Source: JBJTUH01 sp044346175 | GTDB taxonomy: Bacteria; Cyanobacteriota; Vampirovibrionia; Vampirovibrionales; JAJTHC01 | Assembly (NCBI GenBank): GCA_044346175.1 | Contig: JBIIZQ010000002.1 | Span: 186,001 to 250,000, forward strand | Length of the DNA: 64,000 bases | Reading direction: 5' to 3' | Shown: positions 45,536-54,398 of the stretch, piece by piece | Layout: each line of letters starts with the position of its first letter | How positions within the stretch are numbered: position 1 is the first letter of the stretch | Notes under the pieces: generated by a model | Told to the model about the DNA's origin: nothing | Database searches by the model: none | The model's input: the letters and a program-made list of their open reading frames with translations, nothing else | Translations under genes and position numbers: made by a program

Positions 45536-46804
45536 ATGGCGAAGCACTTAATGGCTTTATACTCGCAATGTTTTAAAGGATTTACACTCCCCAGTGCCTC
45601 TCGCTTAGTCGGGATGGTGTTACTCACAGGTCTGCTAACGGTGGGGGTTTCAGGATGCCAAAAAGCAAGTGATATGGGTGCTTTGAGCGATAGCTCACCC
45701 GAAGCACAGTTGGTCGATGCTGTCCTTCCTGCTGGAAATGCTGATGAAGCGGTCATTACTGTCACATCTAAAAACACGAAAACCCCTTATACAGGGACAC
45801 GTGAAGAACTTGCACTCATTATGCGTAGCTTCGCAAAGACCTTCCAACTTGCAAGTAACCCCAAAGCAAAAACGGATAAAAATATTCAGCAAACGCTTTT
45901 AACCATGGGGCTGAATAAACTCATTTTCCTTACGCTCATCAATGCAGAACTCAAACAACGTAACATCACCATTACGCCAGAAATACTTGAAACCTACCGA
46001 AAAGAGCAAATCGATACGATGGGTGGTCAAGATAAGTTCGACAAGCTCCTTGCCGAAAAAGCCTTTACCGAGGGTGAAATGACCTATGCCCTTACCGAAA
46101 AAGTGAAACTCGACAAACTCACGGATGCCCTGAGTGGTTCTGAAATTAAAGTGACCGATGCGGAGCTTCAGAAGCTTTACAACGAGAATAAAAAGCAATT
46201 CCAAGAACCTGAGAAGTTAGATGTACGTCATTTGCTTGTGAAGTTCAACCCCAACCAAGTGCGGAATGAACTCAAAGAAAAGCAATCGACCCTCTCGGAT
46301 GCAGACTTAAAAGCGAAAGTGGAAGAAGCCAAAAAAGCGGCTGAAGCCAAAATTAAAACCCTCAATGACGAAGTGCAAAAGACCCCCGAACGTCTTGCTG
46401 CACTGGCTCAGGCACAGTCCGACGATACGGGTAGCCAAAAAGCGGGAGGCAAAATTGAAGGACTGGTTCAGCAAACCACTGACCCCTCTTTCTGGGATGC
46501 CGCTACAAAGTTATCTGAAAATGGTGTCACGAAAGCCCCTGTACAGTCCGTGTTTGGGTGGCATATTATTCAGCTTTTGAAGAAGCACCCTGCTGGCATT
46601 CGTCCTTTGGATAATGAACTAAAACTGCTCCTTAAAAACCAAGTACTCGGACAGAAGCGTACACCCATTATCCAAAAATGGACAAAAGACGTTCAAGCCG
46701 CTTATGACTTCACACCTAATAAAAAATACGCCCCCTCACAGGTCGGTGGTGAAGCCCCTCCAGCGGGTAAGGAAGCTGCTAAGCCTGAAGCCAAAAAGCC
46801 TTAG
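45536..46804 (+). CDS. PpiC/SurA-like peptidyl-prolyl isomerase lipoprotein
   Basis: A 422-residue exported foldase. The lipoprotein signal (LVGMVLLTGLLTVGVSGC) ends in lipobox VSG-C. A SurA_N-like helical region (ALIMRSFAKTFQ... KLIFLTLINAELKQRNITITPEILETYRKEQI, about residues 85-200) precedes one parvulin domain: KLDVRHLLVKF, DDTGSQKAGGKIEGL, FWDAATKLSENGVTKAPVQSVFGWHIIQLLKK (about 220-370). The tail is Lys/Pro/Ala-rich. A 50-residue Lys/Glu-rich insertion sits inside the parvulin domain. It would assist folding of exported or outer-membrane proteins. ATG 45536 lacks a strong Shine-Dalgarno. The longer frame from 45329 would put Cys-rich, poor sequence ahead of the signal. Confidence 0.87.
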   Translation: MAKHLMALYSQCFKGFTLPSASRLVGMVLLTGLLTVGVSGCQKASDMGALSDSSPEAQLVDAVLPAGNADEAVITVTSKNTKTPYTGTREELALIMRSFAKTFQLASNPKAKTDKNIQQTLLTMGLNKLIFLTLINAELKQRNITITPEILETYRKEQIDTMGGQDKFDKLLAEKAFTEGEMTYALTEKVKLDKLTDALSGSEIKVTDAELQKLYNENKKQFQEPEKLDVRHLLVKFNPNQVRNELKEKQSTLSDADLKAKVEEAKKAAEAKIKTLNDEVQKTPERLAALAQAQSDDTGSQKAGGKIEGLVQQTTDPSFWDAATKLSENGVTKAPVQSVFGWHIIQLLKKHPAGIRPLDNELKLLLKNQVLGQKRTPIIQKWTKDVQAAYDFTPNKKYAPSQVGGEAPPAGKEAAKPEAKKP

Positions 46805-46901
46805 TAGTAATCTTGTATTAGGATAATTCACCCCCCAAGTGGCTTCTCAATAAAGTCCTTGGGGTTTAACTTTGATAGAACAACAGGCAAAGGAATCTCT
46901 C

Positions 46902-47111
46902 ATGCCCTATATTAACGTCCAAGTGCTGGAAGGCGTTACCAAAGCTCAAAAACAAATGATTGTTTCTGAGATGACACAAACCCTTGTGACCATACTAGGT
47001 AAAAAGCCTGAGCATATTCATATCGTCATTCAAGAAATTGCAGCAGAGAACTGGGGCTTTTCAGGTGTACTGACCTCAGAGTATTTAGACGAGAAGCAAG
47101 CCAAGGCGTAA
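46902..47111 (+). CDS. 4-oxalocrotonate tautomerase family protein
   Basis: A 69-residue tautomerase-superfamily subunit. After Met removal Pro-1 becomes the catalytic base; the start here reads MPYINVQVLEGVTKAQKQMIVSEMTQTLV, which fits the family, followed by KKPEHIHIVIQEIAAENWGFSG with the conserved W-G region. ATG 46902 has AAAGGA about seven bases upstream; an upstream in-frame start at 46872 would bury Pro-1. Such proteins form hexamers and isomerise unsaturated keto acids; the substrate here is unknown and no catabolic cluster is nearby. Confidence 0.86.
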   Translation: MPYINVQVLEGVTKAQKQMIVSEMTQTLVTILGKKPEHIHIVIQEIAAENWGFSGVLTSEYLDEKQAKA

Positions 47112-47129
47112 GCTGTGTGAATATACGCC

Positions 47130-47207
47130 GTCATTCCGACCGTATGGAGGAATCCAGAGCGCTTGCAGTACAAACGAAAGATGGCTATTTCCGTAAGTCG
47201 GTATGAC
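47130..47207. repeat. 78-bp inverted-repeat (MITE-like) element
   Basis: GTCATTCCGAC (47130-47140) and GTCGGTATGAC (47197-47207) are inverted repeats with one mismatch. The body contains GGAGGAATCCAGAGCG, the kind of sequence found in dispersed palindromic repeats of the GTCATTCC/GGAATCCAGAG type. It fills the space between two convergent genes. A seven-base A run follows, giving a T-run on the minus strand just before the element, so it is not itself an obvious terminator. Confidence 0.6.
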
Positions 47208-47250
47208 ATGAAAAAAACCCCATCGTTACTACGAGCTTACGAGAACCAAG

Positions 47251-48066
47251 TTAGCTATTTGAAATAGGTTGTGCCGTCATAGCACTGACTGACACATTCA
47301 AGCGGTACCCGATATTCGTAAGTGTTTCAATATAGAGTGGGCTTTTAGCGTCGGCTTCAATTTTTTGACGCAACCCACCAATATGCACACGCAACATCCG
47401 CTTATCTTCATCAGGACCATACCCCCAAACCTCATGAAGCAGGGTATTCAAAGAAACTGCTTGACCTGCATGCTGCATCAAGCAGTAAAGCACTTCAAAC
47501 TCCGTAGGCGTGAGTTTAATACAAGGACCATTTTGAATACGAACTTCCAAAGAGTTTGGCAAGATTTCAATGTCCCCTTGCTGAAACACCTCGGGACGTT
47601 GTGAAGTTTGGGCAGGCTGTCCTGAAGCTTGTGCCACAGTAGGTGTCGCTACTTGAGGTGCCAAAAAGGGGTTTAAAATCCCTGTACGACGAAACAAGGC
47701 GCGCACACGCACCATCAGTTCCTGAAACTCAAAGGGCTTTACTAAATAATCATCTGCACCTGCATTGAAGCCCTTAACCTTATCCTCAAGCTGCCCTTTA
47801 GCCGTAAGCAGTAAAATAGGCACATCTTGACACATGCTTTGCTGACGAATACTCTTACATGCCTGAAACCCATCCATCTCGGGCATCATGACATCCAACA
47901 AGATGAGATGATACCGCTTCTGTGTAGCCGCCTTCACGGCATCAATCCCGTGCATGACGGTATCTACTGAAAACCCCATCACTTCAAGATCCATTTTCAG
48001 GATGGTCAATACATCTTGGTCGTCATCGGCAAGGAGAATTTCAATCGCTTGAGAAAACATCATCAT
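47251..48066 (-). CDS. OmpR-family response regulator
   Basis: A 271-residue two-component regulator. Receiver domain residues 8-122: acidic pocket ADDDQD (14-16), phospho-acceptor Asp58 in LLDVMMPEMDG, LLTAKG and the switch Lys in DDYLVKPFEFQEL. A Gln/Thr/Pro-rich linker of about 35 residues leads to a winged-helix DNA-binding domain (LTPTEFEVLYCLMQHAGQAVSLNTLLHEVWGYGPDEDKRMLRVHIGGLRQKIE, then YIETLTNIGYRL). ATGATGATG 48066 begins directly before the receiver domain. No histidine kinase is adjacent; the kinase at 60023 is a possible but unproven partner. Confidence 0.92.
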   Translation of the reverse strand: MMMFSQAIEILLADDDQDVLTILKMDLEVMGFSVDTVMHGIDAVKAATQKRYHLILLDVMMPEMDGFQACKSIRQQSMCQDVPILLLTAKGQLEDKVKGFNAGADDYLVKPFEFQELMVRVRALFRRTGILNPFLAPQVATPTVAQASGQPAQTSQRPEVFQQGDIEILPNSLEVRIQNGPCIKLTPTEFEVLYCLMQHAGQAVSLNTLLHEVWGYGPDEDKRMLRVHIGGLRQKIEADAKSPLYIETLTNIGYRLNVSVSAMTAQPISNS

Positions 48067-48187
48067 CGTCAATCTGTGAAGCAATAGGCAACATACCACA
48101 CACACCAACCTCTACCTTTAAAACAAATGAAGGGAGGCTTAAAGTTTCGTCTATTATACCGCAAGCCTAAGTATGGCTCACACTTTC

Positions 48188-50359
48188 TTAATACTGAGCC
48201 GAATCGCTACTTGGCGGTGACCTCTTAGGAAGGTGGGACTCAATATGACGATAATGCTGCATAAATTGTGGCGAGCGAGACAAGGACGGCTGTAACATCA
48301 AAGCCAAACGATAGTGCTTCCAAGCATCCCGCCAACGCTTTTGCTTTTCAAAGCTTTCTGCAAGGCGTATATTGGCTTTGAGTGATTGAGGAATCACCAA
48401 AAAGGCTTGTTCATACAAGGGATGTGCTGCTGTGATACGCTTGTTTGCCATGTGGGCATCGGCCGCCATCACTTTCTGGTCAAGCAAGTTCATTTTTTGT
48501 TGTAATAGGGTCAAACCTTGCTCGGAAGCACTCAGCAATACAGGTTGATTACTTTCACGTTGTACCCGCTCATATAACCCTCGTGCAATACGCCATTCTT
48601 GAAGCAGCGTGAGGAGGTCTGCCATTTTAAGCAAGGCTTCTGGGGTATCCGCATTTAAGGTGCCAAGGGTTTCCCAGCTGTCTTGATACCGCTTCAAAAG
48701 AAACTGTGCCATACCTCGCACAAGCGGAGAGGCTTGGGAAGGGTGCAATGCGTCTGGGGAGGGGGTCCACGGCTGAGGAGCGGTCATGGCATCAAGCCCC
48801 TTATGTGCCAAAGGGGGAATGGGCGCTGTACTTTGCAATACATCTGCCCGAGGGAAACCTGCCAAGGTTTCCAAAGTCGTTAGTTGTGCCTCTGAAAAGC
48901 TTGTATGGACACCTTGTTGAATACTTTCCCAAAGCCATTGTAACCACTGTGCCTCTGCGGGGGTTAGGACTGTATTTGAAGGTTTCATCACGGATGACAA
49001 GTGGGTCATCCAACGCCCATGCAGTGCCAATAAATCCCCCGAAAAAGGAACACCAAAGTAAGACTGAGCATACGCCGTATGGGTTGTGAGCCACAACCAA
49101 TCTTTTTGCTGTTCAGGCGATAATGTCTCAAAAGGCAGTGCATAGAGGGTCGCAAGTGCTTCTTCAAGCTGTTGACCTCTAGCACTTTGCCATGCTTGCT
49201 GCCAGTGATTCGTTTGCGTAGGTTCTTGTTTCGGTGCTTGCCCTAAACGAGTACTCGGCCATGGCTTACCTGAAGCTTGGTAAAGGTCAAAGAGTTGTTG
49301 TTTCAAAGCCTCACTACAAGGATACGCCTTCAAGAGGGGTTCTGCCCTTTGAATCGCAAGGGGGTACTGACCTGAAAGTGCCAGTAAGCGAACCATTAAA
49401 ATATCACGAGGTGGGAAGGGCATCGGCCAGGCTTTTTGACTTTGTACCAGATACGCCATGGCTTTGTTCGGGCTATCGGCTTGTGCGAGTAGTTTCCCAA
49501 GGTAATACAGGGTAAGAGGGTCATGGGGGTCAAGCTCATAGGTCAGTTGAAGGAGGGTTCGGGCGTGGGGTAAGTCTTCAAGGTGCATGGCAAGGAGAGC
49601 TTCAGCTTGCACAAGAGGCGGCCAAGCTTGCCCTTGCAGCCTTAAAGCAAGACGTTTTAGATGCTCTCTGGCTTCTGCGGTGTGTCCCTTGGCTAAAGCG
49701 AGGTGTGCCTCAACTAAAATAACGGTAGGATGCTGAGCCTGATAGGTTTTTGCCATACTCAAGAGGTCATCCACCATGGCGGGGGTTTCCTCTAAACTGG
49801 TGCTATCGTCTTCTTGAGACACGGTTGCACACACACTTCCAGCTGTGGGGAGCTGATGCTTCAAATAAAGCCACCACGCCAACATGGCAAGCAATACGGG
49901 ATGCTCTGGATACTCGTACGCCTCCGCACTCCGTAAAACCCCAATGGCTTTACCGTAATGCCCCTGCCAAGCATACACAGAAGCAACCCCTAACTGTGCT
50001 TCCCAGCTTTCAGGTTGCCGTTGCCATGTAGACTGAAACGCCCCCAAAGCCTTCCACTCTTCCCCCTGTCGAAGAAGTTGGATAGCCCCCTCTAAAGCAC
50101 TGTTTTCAAGTTTGGGGAGCCATTGAATGCCACCTGGACCAGCAGAAAGTTGATTCACAAGAGCATCCTGCGTACGTTCTAAGGGTGAAAGATTGGCTTT
50201 ATCCTGTGCCCGATTCATGGGTATGACAGCGGGTTGAGCGTACGGCAACCACGGCACACTCATCATAACGATAAGCAATACGCCTCCCAAAGCTTGCCGT
50301 AATGTACGGGTAAACCAGACCATCCACGATGTCCTCATGTCGCTTGGTGTAGATGCCAT
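48188..50359 (-). CDS. TPR-repeat protein, exported or membrane-anchored
   Basis: A 723-residue protein with an N-terminal signal or anchor (QALGGVLLIVMMSVPWLPYAQP) followed by many TPR-like helical pairs from about residue 85 on, for example QGEEWKALGAFQSTWQRQPESWEAQLGVASVYAWQGHYGKAIGVLRSAEAYEYP and LPHARTLLQLTYELDPHDPLTLYYLGKLLAQADSPNKAM, with a last group near the C-terminus (AHPLYEQAFLVIPQSLKANIRLAESFEKQKRWRDAWKHYRLALMLQP). The middle is less regular. Such proteins scaffold complexes; the partner is unknown. It lies between leuC and the response regulator on the same strand with spaces of about 120-140 bases. ATG 50359; an ATG seven codons on is possible. Confidence 0.77.
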   Translation of the reverse strand: MASTPSDMRTSWMVWFTRTLRQALGGVLLIVMMSVPWLPYAQPAVIPMNRAQDKANLSPLERTQDALVNQLSAGPGGIQWLPKLENSALEGAIQLLRQGEEWKALGAFQSTWQRQPESWEAQLGVASVYAWQGHYGKAIGVLRSAEAYEYPEHPVLLAMLAWWLYLKHQLPTAGSVCATVSQEDDSTSLEETPAMVDDLLSMAKTYQAQHPTVILVEAHLALAKGHTAEAREHLKRLALRLQGQAWPPLVQAEALLAMHLEDLPHARTLLQLTYELDPHDPLTLYYLGKLLAQADSPNKAMAYLVQSQKAWPMPFPPRDILMVRLLALSGQYPLAIQRAEPLLKAYPCSEALKQQLFDLYQASGKPWPSTRLGQAPKQEPTQTNHWQQAWQSARGQQLEEALATLYALPFETLSPEQQKDWLWLTTHTAYAQSYFGVPFSGDLLALHGRWMTHLSSVMKPSNTVLTPAEAQWLQWLWESIQQGVHTSFSEAQLTTLETLAGFPRADVLQSTAPIPPLAHKGLDAMTAPQPWTPSPDALHPSQASPLVRGMAQFLLKRYQDSWETLGTLNADTPEALLKMADLLTLLQEWRIARGLYERVQRESNQPVLLSASEQGLTLLQQKMNLLDQKVMAADAHMANKRITAAHPLYEQAFLVIPQSLKANIRLAESFEKQKRWRDAWKHYRLALMLQPSLSRSPQFMQHYRHIESHLPKRSPPSSDSAQY

Positions 50360-50497
50360 GCCATGACGTATGGCATCCTCTTCGTATCATGCTAAAATCC
50401 CTTATACGTCTCGTGATTATAACGAAGGGTATAAGGGATAACAGCCACTTACGCAGAAAACTCACTCAAGTAAGGGAAGCTTTTCAGGCAGGCGTAT

Positions 50498-51949
50498 TTA
50501 AACGGGTGCTGGCACAGAAACCTCAAGCGGGGTAATGGCACCATGAAGTGCCGCCTTTGCCGCCATCGCAGGACTCAGAAGCATGGTGCGTCCACCTGGT
50601 CCTTGACGACCCTTAAAATTACGGTTACTCGTACTGGCACAACGTTCTTGAGGTTGCAGCATATCCCCATTCATAGCAATACACATACTACACCCTGGCT
50701 CACGCCATTCAAAACCTGCTTGAAGAAACACCTCGTGCAGCCCCTCTTGCTCAGCCTGTGCTTTTACCAGCTCCGAACCAGGTACCACATAGCCTCGAAC
50801 ATGGTGTTGCACACGATAGCCTTGCTGGATACCTTGTTGCACAACCTGTGCTGCTGCACGTAAATCTTCAATCCGAGAGTTCGTACAGCTCCCAATAAAT
50901 ACCACATCAATAGGAATACCCGCCATGGGTTGCCCTGCCTCAAGCCCCATATACTCAAGTGCCTCTATGAGGGTTTGACGCTCTTTTACATCTGTAATAT
51001 GTTCAGGATTCGGAAGCGTTTCATGAATCCCGACAGACATCCCAGGGTGGGTGCCATACGTCACCATGGGTTCAATGAGACGAGCATCCAAACGTACCAC
51101 TTTATCATACGCTTGAGGACTATCCGTTTTTAAGGTCTTCCAGTAAGCCAGTGCTTCCTCCCAAGCTTCTCCTTTGGGGGCATAGGGCTTATCTTTCAAA
51201 TATTCAAATGTGACGGCATCAGGTGCAACGAGACCAGCTCTCGCCCCCGCTTCAATCGACATATTACAAAGCGTCATACGCCCTTCCATGGAAAGGCTTT
51301 CAATGGCGGAACCAAAATACTCCAATACATAGCCTGTGCCGCCATCCATACCGATATGACGAATAATCGCTAAAATAATATCCTTTGCCGTCACACCAGG
51401 TTGCAAGGTTCCCGTCACTTCAATACCCATCACAGGGCTTGGCGACTGTAGCAAGCACTGCGTTGCAAAGACATGCTCAATTTCACTGCTACCAATACCA
51501 AACGCTAATGCCCCAAAAGCACCATGGGTTGCGGTATGGCTATCACCACACACAATGGTCATCCCTGGCAGGGTTAAGCCCAATTCTGGCCCCATCACAT
51601 GCACAATACCTTGATAAGCACTTCCTAAACCAAAAAGGGGGACCTGATGCTTGCGGGCGTTGGTTTCAAGTGTATCTACCTGCTCCCGTGCTTGAGCGTC
51701 CTGCCACGCTTGGGTACGATGTTGCGTGGGGATGCTATGGTCAACCGTGGCAACGGTCAATGCAGGACGACGCAAAGGCAAGCCTCGTTGCTTAAGACCC
51801 GAAAATGCCTGAGGTGAGGTGACCTCATGAATGAGATGTCGGTCAATATAAAGTAAAGCAGGCACTGTGGGGTCAGACTGTGCTTGACCCGATTGCGTAG
51901 GTACAATATGGGCTTGCCATATTTTATGGTAGAGCGTTGTCATCATCAT
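50498..51949 (-). CDS. leuC: 3-isopropylmalate dehydratase large subunit
   Basis: A 483-residue aconitase-superfamily protein that, with LeuD, isomerises 2- to 3-isopropylmalate in leucine synthesis. Seen: LLYIDRHLIHEVTSPQAFSGL, HRTQAWQDAQ, CGDSHTATHGAFGALAFGIGSSEIEHVFATQ, FIGSCTNSRIEDLRAA (first cluster Cys) and EPGCSMCIAMNGD (CxxC cluster pair), which bind the [4Fe-4S] cluster. Length matches LeuC (about 465-475). Three ATG codons at 51949; AAGGAACAG lies about 12 bases upstream. leuD is not next to it, which is unusual; the next gene downstream encodes the TPR protein. A homoaconitase-type relative is less likely. Confidence 0.9.
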   Translation of the reverse strand: MMMTTLYHKIWQAHIVPTQSGQAQSDPTVPALLYIDRHLIHEVTSPQAFSGLKQRGLPLRRPALTVATVDHSIPTQHRTQAWQDAQAREQVDTLETNARKHQVPLFGLGSAYQGIVHVMGPELGLTLPGMTIVCGDSHTATHGAFGALAFGIGSSEIEHVFATQCLLQSPSPVMGIEVTGTLQPGVTAKDIILAIIRHIGMDGGTGYVLEYFGSAIESLSMEGRMTLCNMSIEAGARAGLVAPDAVTFEYLKDKPYAPKGEAWEEALAYWKTLKTDSPQAYDKVVRLDARLIEPMVTYGTHPGMSVGIHETLPNPEHITDVKERQTLIEALEYMGLEAGQPMAGIPIDVVFIGSCTNSRIEDLRAAAQVVQQGIQQGYRVQHHVRGYVVPGSELVKAQAEQEGLHEVFLQAGFEWREPGCSMCIAMNGDMLQPQERCASTSNRNFKGRQGPGGRTMLLSPAMAAKAALHGAITPLEVSVPAPV

Positions 51950-52352
51950 CGTATGTGTCTGTTCCTTCTGGATGGCGAAAAGCGATTTATAATATCTTGT
52001 CAGCTTGAACGCATGAGAGCCATGCACCACTGATAGCGTCTTTTCATTTTAAAGGAAATAGCCCTGTCTGAAAAGACTCACACGATTTAGAGCAAACAGG
52101 GTTACCGTGCAGCAGGATATACACCATTAAAGAACATCATGGTGCAGCACATAACACGGGTGCGATAAAAAGGTTTAAGTTTCAGGCACAATGAACCGAT
52201 ATGCTAAAAAGTGTGCCTTATCCTTTGGATGAATGATTGACCCTTTCAAAATTGTAAAACTTTATTGCAGTCGCTAAAAGTGCTAAGTTTATAGTGCTTA
52301 AAGTGCTGTTTTTGTGTGTGATGAAAGCGATAGAAAAAGAGGAATTGGAACC
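51950..52352. other. Divergent intergenic region between leuC and the repetitive secreted protein
   Basis: About 400 bases. Weak hairpins: CCCTGT/ACAGGG near 52067-52110 and GGCACA/TGTGCC (52185-52190 with 52212-52217). Near the plus-strand gene, AGTGCT occurs three times (52279, 52293, 52302) around TATAGT. No gene or known riboswitch recognised. Confidence 0.35.
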
Positions 52353-52826
52353 ATGAAACGTTTTTTACAGACATTACTACTTGTAGTCTTTGTGATGACT
52401 TCAGGGCAGCTCACCGTGCTAAACGCCCACGCTGAAGGTGAAGCAAACGCTCAGTGGCATCAGCAGAGACAAGCACACCGAGAACAATGGCAACAAAATC
52501 ATCAAGCCAAGCGAGAAGCCCACAAAGCTGAATGGCAACAAAAGCGTGAAGCTCATCGTGGCGAAATGAAAGCCCAACACCAAAGTCAACGAGAAGCCCA
52601 CAAAGCTGAGTGGCAACAAAAGCGTGAAGCTCATCGTGGCGAAATGAAAGCCCAGTATCAGGAACGTCGACAACAGCACCAAGCCCAGCGTAAAGATGCC
52701 ATGCAGACTCATAAAGCCCAATGGCAAGAGAAACGCCAAGGGATGCGCCAAGAGCATAAAGCAAATTGGCAAGCTCAGCGTGAGGCTCACCGTCAACAAA
52801 GACCCCACCACGCACCAGCCCAATAA
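52353..52826 (+). CDS. Secreted Gln/His/Arg/Lys-rich repetitive protein
   Basis: A 157-residue product with a Sec signal peptide (FLQTLLLVVFVMTSGQLTVLNAHA, cleavage after AHA near residue 28). The mature part is almost only Gln, His, Arg, Lys, Ala, Glu and Trp, built from short units such as REAHKAEWQQK and REAHRGEMKAQ. A 26-residue block is duplicated in tandem (see the repeat feature). The net charge is strongly positive and it should be helical. Such composition could bind metal, nucleic acid or polyanions; no family is recognised. ATG 52353 follows AGAGGAA by about eight bases. Confidence 0.75.
   Translation: MKRFLQTLLLVVFVMTSGQLTVLNAHAEGEANAQWHQQRQAHREQWQQNHQAKREAHKAEWQQKREAHRGEMKAQHQSQREAHKAEWQQKREAHRGEMKAQYQERRQQHQAQRKDAMQTHKAQWQEKRQGMRQEHKANWQAQREAHRQQRPHHAPAQ
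52513..52654 (+). repeat. 78-bp in-frame tandem duplication
   Basis: 52513-52590 is repeated at once at 52591-52654, with one difference over the first 64 bases (GAATGG versus GAGTGG) before the copies diverge. It duplicates 26 codons of the secreted protein. Confidence 0.9.
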
Positions 52827-53176
52827 GATGTTTTTAGATTAAAAACTGTTAAAAACGTCCTTAACCCGTCTTACCTAACTTCCCTCAGGTTTAAGACGGG
52901 TTTTTTAAATGCACCGCTAGGTTTTCACAACGCACATCCTAACGACTTAAGCGAGAAGCATGATGAACGGTTGCTTTTTTGTTTTGATTCTCCGATAATG
53001 ATAGGACTCGTTGAGCTATTTTAATCATACGTCTTTCATGACATCCTGCCTCATCGTTGATAGCACCTTCTTTTTCAATGAAGTGCTTTGGCTTTGACTC
53101 AAAATAGTCTCAACAAAACAAGCTTTTATTTTTGATTCATGATGCTTTTTATATAATCCAAGGATACCCGTACGCC
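52827..53176. other. Intergenic region before rplS
   Basis: Contains the terminator at 52863-52906, then about 270 bases with no recognised gene. The rplS promoter and leader must lie here; no clear -35/-10 pair was picked out. Confidence 0.35.
52863..52906 (+). terminator. Rho-independent terminator of the repetitive secreted protein
   Basis: AACCCGTCTTA (52863-52873) pairs with TAAGACGGG and following T (52892-52902), then TTTTTT to 52906. Confidence 0.9.
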
Positions 53177-53548
53177 ATGTCGCAAGCATTGATTGATTTT
53201 GTTGAGTCTCATTATAAAAAAAGCACCCTCCCTGATATGCGTCCTGGTGACACCGTCAAAGTCAAGGTCTCTATCGTAGAAGGTAACAAAGAGCGTCTTC
53301 AGGCTTATGAAGGTATTGTCATTAAGATTTCTGGTGCGGGCATCAATAAATCCATTACCGTACGTAAGGTATTCCAAGGTGTCAAAGTGGAGCGTATTTT
53401 CCCACTTCATGCCCCTCGTGTTAACAGCGTAGAAGTCCTTCGTCGTGGTCGTGTCCGTCGTGCCAAGCTTTACTACTTGCGTGAGCGTATTGGTAAAGCA
53501 GCTCGTATCCGTGAGCGTCAGTCTTTTAAGCCTGGTCAAGAACGATAG
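53177..53548 (+). CDS. rplS: 50S ribosomal protein L19
   Basis: A 123-residue L19, at the 30S-50S interface. Seen: FVESHYKKSTLPDMRPGDTVKVKVSIVEGNKERLQAYEGIVIKISGAGINKSITVRKVFQGVKVERIFPLHAPRV and RRGRVRRAKLYYLRERIGKAARI, all canonical. ATG 53177 has AAGGA about 13 bases upstream. Stands alone here; trmD and rpsP, often neighbours, are absent. Terminator follows. Confidence 0.96.
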   Translation: MSQALIDFVESHYKKSTLPDMRPGDTVKVKVSIVEGNKERLQAYEGIVIKISGAGINKSITVRKVFQGVKVERIFPLHAPRVNSVEVLRRGRVRRAKLYYLRERIGKAARIRERQSFKPGQER

Positions 53549-53600
53549 GTACCATTGGCTAGTTTCTATTGTGACTAGTCCAGTATATCCATTTTTATCC

Positions 53601-53644
53601 ATACAGTGCTTCGGGTTGTTACAATCCTTAGCACTGTATTTTTT
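53601..53644 (+). terminator. Rho-independent terminator after rplS
   Basis: ATACAGTGCT (53601-53610) pairs with AGCACTGTAT (53630-53639), followed by TTTTT to 53644. Confidence 0.88.
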
Positions 53645-53838
53645 AGCACGAAGGGTATTTGCGAATCAGTAATGCTTTGTGTTAGGTTACACTGTATTAG
53701 GTAAATCAATAGGGTTATCCCTTTTTGACGAAGCTTTTTAGTTTTACCTCAAGCCTCTCAGGTCGGTGAACGCTCCCTCTGCAACCCATCTTTTCGTTAC
53801 TTTACAGCAAATACACCTCTTTTTTTGGAATTGATTTT

Positions 53839-54342
53839 ATGGTGACAACACTCACAACCACCCATGTCCCACTAACGTTTCAGCGGCTTGAAACCCCTCA
53901 AGCCTGTTACCCCACTTGGGAGCTTCTGAAAATGATGTTCCCTCACCTAAAAGAATCCCAGTACCATCACTATCTTGAGCATGCTTTTAGGCACCAAGAA
54001 GACTATTGGCAGTTAGCAGTGTATGTCACCTACCCTGAGCGTGATGGACACACACCTCCTTCTGAACTGCTTGGTGTATTAGGGATTAAGCAAGAATACC
54101 ACTTGTATTCAGGGAAAACATGGTATGTGGAACATTTTATGATTCATCCTAATGCCCGCTCTATGGGGATTGGCGGGCAAATGATGCGCTGGGTGGAAGT
54201 AGAGGCTCAGAAGGCCTCTGTAGAAACGCTTTCGTTAGATACATTTGTTGAGAATACACCCAGCCAGAAGTTTTACTATAACCACGGGTATGATATTCGT
54301 GGGTTTCACTTCTTGAAACGCCTGATGGTTCAGGGGCAGTAA
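53839..54342 (+). CDS. GNAT family N-acetyltransferase
   Basis: A 167-residue acetyl-CoA-dependent transferase. The GNAT core is visible: ELLGVLGIKQEYHLYSGKTWYVEHFMIHPNARSMGIGGQMMRWVEVEAQ, where the V/I-H-P-x-x-R-x-x-G-I-G-x-x-(L/M) motif A binds the CoA pyrophosphate, then LSLDTFVENTPSQKFYYNHGYDIRGFHFLK (motif B with the Asn and Tyr). The acceptor substrate cannot be read from sequence. It lies 56 bases before the YlqF gene on the same strand and could be co-transcribed. Confidence 0.86.
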   Translation: MVTTLTTTHVPLTFQRLETPQACYPTWELLKMMFPHLKESQYHHYLEHAFRHQEDYWQLAVYVTYPERDGHTPPSELLGVLGIKQEYHLYSGKTWYVEHFMIHPNARSMGIGGQMMRWVEVEAQKASVETLSLDTFVENTPSQKFYYNHGYDIRGFHFLKRLMVQGQ

Positions 54343-54398
54343 CTATCCATGTTAAAGAAGCTTATGATACGGTATCGTTGCTTGAGAGGGGTATCCTA

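Noticed and set aside
52411..52823. Minus-strand frames inside the repetitive secreted-protein gene
   Set aside because: They are antisense images of the repeat. The plus strand has a signal peptide, Shine-Dalgarno and terminator.
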